A DNA stretch of 6,847 nucleotides from Pseudopedobacter sp. (lineage in GTDB: Bacteria; Bacteroidota; Bacteroidia; Sphingobacteriales; Sphingobacteriaceae). The number at the start of each line of letters is the position of its first letter. The stretch's first letter is position 1. Location: the NCBI GenBank assembly GCA_014378285.1, contig JACMNZ010000149.1, forward strand, positions 1-6,847, read 5' to 3'. The notes beneath the pieces are model-generated. The model made no database searches and was not told the DNA's origin. It saw nothing but the letters and a program-made list of their open reading frames with translations. Shown in pieces: positions 1 to 6,512 of this stretch. The position numbers and the translations under genes are program-made.

Positions 1-16
1 AGCATTAATGATATTC

Positions 17-123
<107 letters not shown>

Positions 124-132
124 GACCTTAGT

Positions 133-166
133 GCCCCCCTTCCCAACTGGAAGGGGGGCTTTTTTT
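133..166 (+). terminator. Intrinsic terminator of the rRNA operon
   Basis: An 11-bp perfect stem (133-143 with 149-159, mostly C facing G), a 5-base loop and seven T residues at 160-166 form a textbook rho-independent terminator. It starts about 10 bases after the 5S gene, so it should end the rRNA operon transcript and shield the sequence downstream from read-through. Confidence 0.95.
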
Positions 167-310
167 GTCACGTCTCTTTAAATATTTTCAACTCTTTCGT
201 CTATAAGCTTAATTACTAAGTAGTTTCTCCACAATTTTAATTTCTGCAAATTGAAGTATTTTGGATAATATTAATTATGTATATATAATTGACTAATTAA
301 GTTAAAGAAA

Positions 311-334
311 GATACTGTACAATAAAGTTTGCAG
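311..334 (+). repeat. Possible left terminal repeat of the IS256-like remnant
   Basis: The segment beginning GATACTGTACAATAAAG lies about 70 bases before the transposase start and resembles, from memory, the ends of Bacteroidota IS256-family elements. The partner repeat is not in the window, because the right half of the element is gone, so this cannot be confirmed by pairing. The rest of 167-380 is AT-rich and shows nothing I can name. Confidence 0.3.
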
Positions 335-380
335 AGCAAGAATAAAGACGATTTTTGAATTGCAAGCAAAAATTGACAGT

Positions 381-943
381 ATGGATTTTACACAACAACA
401 AATTACAGAAATTTTGGGCGATATCGTAAGTGGTAAAAATGATTACTAGGAGTTATTAAAGATGCCCTTAGAGGTAATCATACAATCAGAGAAAGATGAG
501 TTTAAGGATATTAACTCAGATCCGAGTAGTGGATATCTCAGAAGTAGTGTTTTAGAAAGGAGGTAAAGTAGAATTAATGATACTAGGACCCGAGACAATT
601 GCTTTTATCCATTAATATTATCCTTAATCAAAACCTTGAAAGTAAACAGCTTACTTATGAGCTTTATAGTGCTGGACTTACTATCGAGCAAATTATTGGA
701 ATGAGGGATAAGGTTTATGGTCATCACTACAGTAAATCAGCGATCAACAATATGATGATATCGGCTGAGACAGATATTGAAAGCTGGCTAAACTTAGATT
801 TAGAAGAATGCTATCCAATCTTTACATAGATGCTACTATTAGCGTAATAGAAGAATAGATTCGGTAAGTAATGAAGCAATTATACTGTTTTATAGTTTAA
901 AGAGGGTAAAACTAGTGAAGTATTAACATTAAATAGCCAACCC
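381..943 (+). pseudogene. IS256-family transposase remnant, N-terminal half, many lesions
   Basis: When alive this would be a DDE transposase of the IS256 (mutator) family. The family pattern can be followed only by changing frames. It starts at ATG 381 (MDFTQQQITEILGD, then SGKNDY), meets TAG at 447-449 where I expect glutamine before ELLKMPLEV, and continues through RDNCFYPLILS near 591-623. It then gives ELYSAGLT and YGHHYSKSAINNMM, and SWLNLDLEECYPIF up to about 823. A frame change gives YIDAT, whose aspartate codon (829-831) is the first residue of the DDE triad. Further shifts give RRIDSVSNEA (from 849) and KEGKTSEVLTLNSQP (from 899). I count one nonsense codon and about six frameshifts. 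The homology stops near 943, about half way through a usual ~400-residue protein, so the second D and the E are missing. It is not functional. The longest single open frame here is 599-829. Confidence 0.85.
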
Positions 944-955
944 TTAAAAACTCTT

Positions 956-993
956 TTTTCTCAACCAACTGACTTCAGGTTGTGTTGAGAAAA
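956..993. repeat. 14-bp inverted repeat at the junction of two IS remnants
   Basis: TTTTCTCAACCAAC (956-969) pairs with 979-993 with one bulged T at 983 and a 9-base loop. It sits exactly where the plus-strand IS256 remnant ends and the minus-strand IS5-like remnant begins, and it overlaps the stop codon of the latter. Neither orientation is followed by a T-run, so it does not look like an intrinsic terminator. It may be an element end or a transposition scar. Confidence 0.5.
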
Positions 994-1264
994 CTGGGAT
1001 TTAGATTAATAGAGTAGTAGTTTGATTGATTTAGCCTGGTCAGCGTGAGTAGCAATTTAGGATAAAGAGCAATCTCTTGCTCAATTTGGTTAAACCTTAG
1101 CTTTAAATCGTACCCAACACCTGCTAATAGTGCATTATGGATATCTTCGACCACGCCTTTTAGAAAGTTTAGGCCTAAGCAGTGGTTTCTTTTCATATGT
1201 GATATTGCGGGTTCGATAGCGCCCTTCCCCTGGATCTCTTTCTTGCCTCCTCTCGCTTGTATTC
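975..1264 (-). pseudogene. IS5-like transposase remnant, C-terminal end
   Basis: This is the downstream part of a 180-residue open frame (1517 down to 975). From about residue 85 it reads RGGKKEIQGK, then GAIEPAISHMKRNH, NFLKGVVEDIHNALLAG and LKLRFNQIEQ. The pattern [A/G]IEP-x-I-x-H-x-K followed by NFxKG and an LLA segment is the C-terminal signature of IS5-type DDE transposases, and the glutamate in IEP is the expected catalytic E. Everything upstream of that, including both catalytic aspartates, is absent. The reading frame is open only because it is joined in frame to another transposase fragment. The left border of the fragment (about 1264) is an estimate. The family is assigned from memory. 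Confidence 0.7.
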
Positions 1265-1608
1265 TGTTTGGATTGGCTCTTATCATAATTCCCTGTACTT
1301 TTATTTTCAGTTCAGCATCTGTACTTCTTTTACATTTATGAACGGAGCTTTTCATTGATATCTCCTTTTTCGGTTTAATACGCTCGGATCTAACCAAAGC
1401 CATAAAGCATATCAATAGATCAAGCTTTATCGGCCCTTCTTTATAATTGAATATCGGTCTTGTTTGTAGATCGTCTTTTGATATTCTAAAAGCCCTATTC
1501 GATGCCTTTAAGTTCACGATATGGTGTTATTATGGTCTTATTATCGGCAAGCGATCCCGGAAGATTCGTGTAATATCCTTTGACACCAAGTAAATTATGG
1601 CTTCTATC
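1265..1608 (-). pseudogene. IS4/IS1634-like transposase remnant, C-terminal part, frameshifted
   Basis: Read on the minus strand from about 1608, the sequence gives SHNLLGVKGYYTNLPGSL, DNKTIITPYRELKGIE and a TAG at 1495-1497. One base out of frame it resumes as AFRISKDDLQTRPIFNYKEG and PIKLDLLICFMALVRSE. This is the typical C-terminal part of IS4/IS1634-superfamily transposases: a GYYTN strand, a YREL-x-x-IE helix carrying the catalytic glutamate, then AFRISK-x-DL-x-x-RPI. In the usual family pattern the glutamate helix runs straight into AFRIS, so the shift between 1498 and 1493 is a real lesion. The N-terminal two thirds are missing. Its tail continues in frame into an IS5-like fragment, and its head is continuous in frame with another IS4-like fragment. 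Both borders are estimates. Confidence 0.75.
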
Positions 1609-1920
1609 GATGGGATTTATCCAGATATTGATATAATTGCCGATTTTGTAGCATTACACAAAAGCGATTATAGTTAACAAGATAAGTTTTTCCAACCTGT
1701 TTAAAGTGGTCACATGAGTATCCTCTATGATAAAACCACTTGATTTTATTGTCTTGAAAAGTATCTCTATCTGCAAGCACTGGTTATAATCTTCTAATGC
1801 CTGACGTGGCTCGTTAAATGAAACGAGTATGAGAAATCCTACTCTTCCATATTCATGTATATGTATTTTTCCAATATGTAATCCTACCTCATTTTTACAA
1901 TTTATTCTATTTTTCAACAA
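1609..1920 (-). pseudogene. IS4-family transposase remnant with mutated YREK signature
   Basis: The 88-codon open frame from 1920 to 1654 contains EYGRVGFLILVSFNEPRQAL, EDYNQCLQIEILFKTIKSSG and THVTTLNRLEKLILLTIIAFV. This is the C-terminal catalytic region of an IS4-type transposase. The family signature Y-x2-R-x3-E-x6-K is present as Y45, C48, E52 and K59: the arginine is a cysteine (codon TGC at 1777-1779, one C-to-T change from CGC). After IIAFV comes a TAA at 1654-1656 where the family has tryptophan, and the frame then continues CYKIGNYINIWINPI to about 1609. The gene is therefore broken by a stop, a lost signature residue and loss of its N-terminal half. The apparent TTG start at 1920 is only the edge of the homology, not a real start. 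Confidence 0.8.
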
Positions 1921-2030
1921 TATTAAATACTAAAAATATTAGTATTATATTTGTTTAGTTAATTTGTTTTAAGGGAAATTGTTTATGAAACATTGGTTTT
2001 AAAAAAATAAACAATATTATATAAAGGCCA

Positions 2031-2057
2031 AAAGCTAAATGCACAAAGCTGAAAGCT
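2031..2057. repeat. Short direct repeats of AAAGCT
   Basis: AAAGCT occurs at 2031-2036, 2045-2050 and 2052-2057, two copies extending to AAAGCTAAA, so the unit spacing is 14 and then 7 bases. I recall similar AAAGCTGAAAGCT-type simple repeats between genes in flavobacterial genomes. No function is implied. Confidence 0.45.
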
Positions 2058-2088
2058 AAAAACCTGTATTGATGAATATTACATCAAA

Positions 2089-2109
2089 TAATAATTTAAT
2101 TAATTATTA
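2089..2109. repeat. 8-bp AT-only inverted repeat
   Basis: TAATAATT (2089-2096) and AATTATTA (2102-2109) are perfect complements around a 5-base spacer. In such AT-rich sequence this can arise by chance. It is too far from dinB (about 230 bp) to be a likely operator. Confidence 0.3.
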
Positions 2110-2189
2110 GACTCTATATAAATTTGATTTTAAATACCCTTAATAGTTATAACTCTAAAATTTCTAAATAGTGTTATTTGCGTTAACGA

Positions 2190-2256
2190 TAGAAGCGACA
2201 GCTTTTTTGACCGCCCGTGGCGATTAAAAAACTATAGCGGATAGCGTGTTAAAACG
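2190..2256. repeat. Candidate dispersed intergenic hairpin element
   Basis: A stem forms between 2203-2215 and 2219-2231 (T-rich, then GACCGCC, facing GGCGATT and A-rich) with one C-A mismatch, one G-U pair and a 3-base loop. GC-richer flanks such as AGCGGATAGCG follow at about 2236-2245. It stands out in base composition from the AT-rich surroundings. The T-run is on the 5' side of the stem and the A-run on the 3' side in both orientations, the opposite of an intrinsic terminator. The style resembles short repeat elements I recall between genes in Flavobacteriia, which would have to be checked by counting copies in the genome. Confidence 0.45.
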
Positions 2257-2270
2257 CCCTTATTAATTAA

Positions 2271-2293
2271 TTTTAATGATTTATACATTAAAA
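2271..2293. promoter_or_regulatory. Candidate operator upstream of the dinB-dnaE operon
   Basis: TTTTAATG (2271-2278) and CATTAAAA (2286-2293) are perfect 8-bp inverted arms around a 7-base spacer, ending 44 bases before the dinB start. Size and position would suit binding by a dimeric repressor, for example a LexA- or S24-type SOS regulator, but no such gene is visible here and the sequence matches no operator I know. The assignment is inference; AT-rich chance symmetry is possible. Confidence 0.35.
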
Positions 2294-2337
2294 AAAGAAA
2301 TTTATAAATCTTTAAATTAAGTTTTGAATAGGATAGA

Positions 2338-3525
2338 ATGGAAGGGAAACAGATTATACATATTGATTTAGACAGTTTTTTTGTTTCGGTAGAGTGCAGG
2401 TCTAATCCGCATTTATTAGGAAGGCCTGTTGCAATTGGTGGTTCTAGTGAACGAGGTGTTGTGGCTTCTTGTAGTTATGAAGCTAGAAAATATGGCGTAC
2501 ATTCTGCGATGCCTGGAAGATTGGCAAAACAGCTTTGTCCGGATTTGCTTTTTATTAGGGGGGATTATGATAGTTACTCAAAGGCATCTTTAGAAGTTAC
2601 TGAAATTATTAATGAGGCTGTTCCTGTATTCGAAAAAACATCTATTGATGAATTTTATATGGACATGACTGGATTTGATGATTTTAACGGAACATTACGG
2701 TATTCTAAAGAATTACGGGAAAAAATTATTAAGGAGACGGCTTTGCCTATTTCATTTGGTATGTCTAAAAACAAAACTGTATCTAAAGTAGCAACGGGTT
2801 TGGCTAAACCTAATAATTATAAATATGTGAATTTTGGGGAAGAGAAATCTTTTTTGGCTCCTTTACCTGTAAGGAAGTTACCAATGATTGGAGAAAAGGC
2901 TGGAGAAAGTTTACGAAAGATGGGTATAAAAAAGGTTTTTACTTTGCAGCAGATGCCTTTACAATTATTGCAATCTGCTTTTGGCAAGCATGGTACGATG
3001 ATGTGGGAAAAAGCCAATGCAATTGATAATTCTTCGATTATACCTTATACAGAAAGGAAATCGCTTTCTAGTGAGGAAACTTTTGATAAGGACACTATGG
3101 ATGTTGAAATGTTAGAATGTTTATTGGTTTCTATGACGGAAGATTTATGTTTTAAGATGCGAAAAGAAAACTTTTTGACCGGTTGTGTAAGTGTGAAAAT
3201 CAGGTATTCTGACTTTAATACTTACACCCAACAAATTAAAATCACATATAGTGCCTCTGATCATGAGTTAATACCACAGGTTAAAATGTTGTTCAAAAAA
3301 CTTTATAACCGTAGGATGTTGATTAGATTGATAGGAGTGCGGTTGAGTAAATTAGTGAGGGGACACCAACAAATACATTTATTTAATGATAATGAAAACC
3401 ATATTCATTTATACCAAGCTCTGGATAGCATTAATAACAGATTTGGAAATAAATCTGTTCATAGGGCAATAACTATGGGTATAAATTCTAGATCGTTTAA
3501 TCCTTTTAATGGTATATCCGGTTGA
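2338..3525 (+). CDS. dinB: DNA polymerase IV, Y-family translesion polymerase
   Basis: A 395-residue Y-family DNA polymerase that copies past damaged template bases with low fidelity and no proofreading. The palm motif HIDLDSFF gives the first metal ligand D10 with likely steric-gate F15, and TSIDEFYMDMTG gives D104 and E105, so the catalytic site looks complete; the usual alanine after SIDE is phenylalanine. CSYEARKYGVHSAMPG (45-60) is the fingers region, SFGMSKNKTVSKVATGLAKP (139-158) is conserved palm, and a helix-hairpin-helix follows at about 178-206. The little finger runs from about 238 (TERKSLSSEETF) to 340. QIHLF at 345-349 fits the beta-clamp pentapeptide. About 45 residues follow it (LYQALDSINNRFG), as in many Bacteroidota and UmuC-like members. 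The ATG is the first possible start, because an in-frame TAG lies at 2329. No strong ribosome-binding site is seen, which is usual in this phylum. dnaE follows after 4 bp. Confidence 0.97.
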   Translation: MEGKQIIHIDLDSFFVSVECRSNPHLLGRPVAIGGSSERGVVASCSYEARKYGVHSAMPGRLAKQLCPDLLFIRGDYDSYSKASLEVTEIINEAVPVFEKTSIDEFYMDMTGFDDFNGTLRYSKELREKIIKETALPISFGMSKNKTVSKVATGLAKPNNYKYVNFGEEKSFLAPLPVRKLPMIGEKAGESLRKMGIKKVFTLQQMPLQLLQSAFGKHGTMMWEKANAIDNSSIIPYTERKSLSSEETFDKDTMDVEMLECLLVSMTEDLCFKMRKENFLTGCVSVKIRYSDFNTYTQQIKITYSASDHELIPQVKMLFKKLYNRRMLIRLIGVRLSKLVRGHQQIHLFNDNENHIHLYQALDSINNRFGNKSVHRAITMGINSRSFNPFNGISG

Positions 3526-3529
3526 TTAG

Positions 3530-6505
3530 ATGTTTCTTAATTGCCATAGTTATTTTAGTTTTTTACACGGTACTTTATCACCTAAAAAACTTTTGCAACA
3601 AGCTAAAAAGCATGGTGTAGAAAGATTTGTAATTGCCGACATTAATAATACTTCTGGCTGTTTAGAAACGCTTAGGCTTAATAAGAAAAGAAGTTTTTCA
3701 CTTATTTTAGGAACTGATTTTAGAAATGAGATTTCCCAAAAATTTGTGGGTATCGCTAAAAACCAAGATGGTTTTGAAAAATTGAATAGATTTTTATCAA
3801 AGCATTTAAAGGAAGAGCTTCCTTTTGATGATAAATGTGAAATTAGAGATGATGTCTTTATAATTTATCCATTTAAAAAAGATGCTGAATATGATTTAGA
3901 TGATAATGAGTTTATTGGAATAAATTATAAAGACTTACATTTTTTAAAACTAGAAAAATGGAATTCTTATCGGGAAAAAATAGTGATTTTACATTCGGTA
4001 AGTTTTGCTGGTGAAAAAGATTTTCAACTACACAAAGTATTAAGAGCAATACAAAAAAACACCATTATTTCTAAAATTAAAAATGAAGATTTGGCTTTGG
4101 CCGATGAAGTTTTTTTAGACGAACAAACTTTTGGAAGTTATTACGGAGAACATCCGCAGATTATTAAAAACACATTTGATTTGCTAGAAAACTGTGAATT
4201 GATTGATTTTGAATTAGGTGTGAATAAGAATAAATCAAGATTTGATAATCATGTAGATAAAGAAGTTTCCGAAATATTAGATTATGAAAAGCTGGTTTAT
4301 TTAGTTGAAAAGGGCGCAAAATATCGATACAAAGAAATAACGCAAATTGTAAGAAATCGTATAGATAAAGAATTAAAAGTAATTAGGGAAGGTAAGTATG
4401 TGTCTTATTTTCTGATTAATCATGATATTATATCCTTTGCCCAAAGTAAAGACTTTTATTATATAGGAAGAGGTAGTGGCGCAAATAGTGTTGTGGCTTA
4501 CTGTTTGAAAATTACTGACGTTGACCCAATTAATTTAGACTTATATTTTGAAAGGTTTATAAATGTTTTTAGAAAAACGCCTCCAGATTTTGATATTGAT
4601 TTTTCTTGGCAAGATAGGGATGAAGTTATCAGTTATATTTTTAAAAAATATGGTTTAGAACATACTTGTTTACAAGCTACATATACAACTTTTCAAAGTA
4701 ACTCTTCTCTTAGAGAATTGGGTAAAGTTTATGGTTTGCCAAATGGTGAAATTGAAGGATTGATTGAAAATGTAAAAAATGGATTTGTCCCGGATAAAAA
4801 GAAAAATGGACTAGATTTTGAGATTTGCAACTATGCTTCTCAGATAAAAGATTTCCCAAAAAATCTGAGTATACATGCTGGGGGAATTTTAATTTCTGAA
4901 TTGCCTATTTACCGTTATACCGCTACATCGCACCCTCCAAAAGGATTTCCAATTTGTCAGTTTGATATGTACAATGCCGAGGATTTAGGTTTGTATAAAT
5001 TTGATATATTAAGTCAACGTGGTCTAGGGCATATAAAAGACACTTTAGCCATCGTTAAAAAAAATCAAGGTATAAGTATAGATATACATGACATCCAAAA
5101 ATTTATGAAGGATAAAAAAATCGTTAAACATCTTGAAAAGGGAAATTTGGTAGGTTGTTTTTATGTAGAATCACCTGCGATGAGGATGTTGTTAGCTAAG
5201 TTACAATGTAAAGATTATTTGACATTAGTTGCTGCAAGTTCTATCATAAGACCAGGTGTGGCACAATCTGGAATGATGAGAGAATATATTCTAAGACATC
5301 ATGCTTTGGATAAGGGAAAATCGGTTGCTCATCCTGTTTTGTGGGAAATAATGTCGGATACTTATGGTGTGATGGTTTATCAAGAGGATGTGATAAAGGT
5401 TGCTTATCATTTTGCGGGTTTAACCTTGAGCGAATCTGATGTTTTGAGGAGAGGAATGTCAGGAAAATATCGTTCTAGAGAAGAGTTTCAAAAAGTTAAG
5501 GATAAGTTTTTTTCTAATTGTGATGAAATGGGTAGAGAAAGGAGTTTAACCACTGAAGTCTGGAGACAGATAGAATCTTTTGCTGGATATTCTTTTGCAA
5601 AAGGACATTCTGCCTCTTTTGCTGTAGAGAGCTATCAAAGTATGTATTTGAAAGCTCACTTTCCATTAGAATTTATGGTAGGGGTTATCAATAATTTTGG
5701 CGGATTTTATCATACAGGTTTGTATGTGCGGGAAGTTCAAAAAGCAGGAGCAAAAGTTGAAGCACCTTGTTTAAACCATAGCGATTGGTTAACGTCTATA
5801 AATGATGATGTTATATTTTTAGGTTTTATACTTGTAAAAGGTTTAGAATCTAAACTGATACAAATTGTTTTGAACGAAAGGGAATGTTGTGGATTATTTA
5901 AAAGTATCAATAATTTTGTGGACCGGGTTGCAATTAATTTAGAACAACTAATTATTTTAATACGCATTGGTGCTTTTAGGTTTACAGGAAAATCTAAACA
6001 AGCTTTACTTTGGGATGCACATTTCCTGATGAATAAAAGACCTTCCCAAGTTATTCAAAGCAAACTTTTCAAAACAGAATCAAAATCGGATTTTAAAATC
6101 CCGGATTTATATTATGATAAGAGAAATGATATGCTAGATGAGTTGGAATTAATGGATTTTATGCTTTCATCTCCATTTGAATTAATGGTAGAACAACAAT
6201 GGAAAGGAATAAAAGCCAAAGACATTCCCAATAAAGTCGGGCAAGAAATTGAAATTGTTGGTCAGTTGGTAACCACCAAATATGCTAAAACAAAACACGG
6301 AGAAACGATGTTTTTTGGAACTTTTTTAGATGAAAATGGTGACTGGATTGATACCGTTTTATTTCCGGAAATTGCCGCTAAATTTTCATTTAAAGGTAAA
6401 GGATGTTATTTAATTAAAGGAAAGGTAACCGAGGAATTCAATTTTTTTACTGTAGAAGTTTCTGAAATGAAAAAATCGGGATGGTGGAATATGCAAGATG
6501 ATTAA
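3530..6505 (+). CDS. dnaE: DNA polymerase III alpha subunit, short accessory (DnaE2-like) type
   Basis: A 991-residue C-family DNA polymerase. The N-terminal PHP domain (1 to about 230) has lost metal ligands: the usual HxH is N4-C-H6 and the usual TDH is ADIN (36-39), so proofreading by this domain is unlikely. The polymerase core is well kept: GRGSGANSVVAYCL (313-326), PPDFDIDF (351-358) with aspartates at 353, 355 and 357, HAGGILIS (449-456), KFDIL with third catalytic D492, FYVESPAMRMLL (544-555), SIIRPG (571-576), YGVMVYQEDV (612-621), LRRGMSGK (639-646) and GYSFAKGHSASFA (686-698). QSKLF at 843-847 fits a beta-clamp motif at the usual place before the OB fold (about 905-981). The protein ends just after the OB fold, without the C-terminal tau-binding region of E. 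coli DnaE (1160 residues), so it is probably a damage-tolerance enzyme. ATG 3530 directly follows a TAG and is 4 bp from dinB, implying one transcript. Confidence 0.95.
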   Translation: MFLNCHSYFSFLHGTLSPKKLLQQAKKHGVERFVIADINNTSGCLETLRLNKKRSFSLILGTDFRNEISQKFVGIAKNQDGFEKLNRFLSKHLKEELPFDDKCEIRDDVFIIYPFKKDAEYDLDDNEFIGINYKDLHFLKLEKWNSYREKIVILHSVSFAGEKDFQLHKVLRAIQKNTIISKIKNEDLALADEVFLDEQTFGSYYGEHPQIIKNTFDLLENCELIDFELGVNKNKSRFDNHVDKEVSEILDYEKLVYLVEKGAKYRYKEITQIVRNRIDKELKVIREGKYVSYFLINHDIISFAQSKDFYYIGRGSGANSVVAYCLKITDVDPINLDLYFERFINVFRKTPPDFDIDFSWQDRDEVISYIFKKYGLEHTCLQATYTTFQSNSSLRELGKVYGLPNGEIEGLIENVKNGFVPDKKKNGLDFEICNYASQIKDFPKNLSIHAGGILISELPIYRYTATSHPPKGFPICQFDMYNAEDLGLYKFDILSQRGLGHIKDTLAIVKKNQGISIDIHDIQKFMKDKKIVKHLEKGNLVGCFYVESPAMRMLLAKLQCKDYLTLVAASSIIRPGVAQSGMMREYILRHHALDKGKSVAHPVLWEIMSDTYGVMVYQEDVIKVAYHFAGLTLSESDVLRRGMSGKYRSREEFQKVKDKFFSNCDEMGRERSLTTEVWRQIESFAGYSFAKGHSASFAVESYQSMYLKAHFPLEFMVGVINNFGGFYHTGLYVREVQKAGAKVEAPCLNHSDWLTSINDDVIFLGFILVKGLESKLIQIVLNERECCGLFKSINNFVDRVAINLEQLIILIRIGAFRFTGKSKQALLWDAHFLMNKRPSQVIQSKLFKTESKSDFKIPDLYYDKRNDMLDELELMDFMLSSPFELMVEQQWKGIKAKDIPNKVGQEIEIVGQLVTTKYAKTKHGETMFFGTFLDENGDWIDTVLFPEIAAKFSFKGKGCYLIKGKVTEEFNFFTVEVSEMKKSGWWNMQDD

Positions 6506-6512
6506 AATTTTA

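Larger units (their letters stand above)
1921..2337. other. Gene-free AT-rich stretch before dinB
   Basis: I see no coding sequence here on either strand. It holds a 7-bp inverted repeat (AATACTA/TAGTATT, about 1925-1946), three AAAGCT copies (2031-2057), a hairpin at 2089-2109, a GC-richer hairpin near 2203-2231 and a dyad at 2271-2293. TANNTTTG, the Bacteroidota -7 promoter consensus, occurs at 1946-1953 and 2119-2126, but neither has a convincing -33 TTTG partner, so I do not call a promoter. The dinB promoter presumably lies in the last 150 bases. Confidence 0.6.

Noticed and set aside
599..829. 76-residue plus-strand open frame as a standalone gene
   Set aside because: Its residues match the middle of an IS256 transposase, the homology runs on in other frames on both sides, and its TTG start is inside the homology. 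It is part of a pseudogene.
975..1517. 180-residue minus-strand open frame as one protein
   Set aside because: The first 80 or so residues look like an IS4/IS1634 C terminus and the rest like an IS5 C terminus. The start codon lies inside a frameshifted transposase, so it is a chimeric remnant.
1978..2015. ATTGTTTA/TAAACAAT inverted repeat with a 22-base spacer
   Set aside because: An 8-bp match at this distance is expected by chance in DNA this AT-rich, and it flanks nothing recognisable.
2031..2057. CRISPR-like array
   Set aside because: The repeat unit is only 6-9 bases with no regular spacers, so it is a simple repeat.
2119..2126. TAAATTTG as a Bacteroidota -7 promoter element
   Set aside because: It fits TANNTTTG, but no TTTG-like -33 element lies 17-23 bases upstream and it is over 200 bases from dinB.
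2817..3017. 66-residue minus-strand open frame
   Set aside because: It is a shadow of dinB, which is conserved across this segment in the plus frame.
5737..5967. 76-residue minus-strand open frame
   Set aside because: It is a shadow inside dnaE, with no family features.
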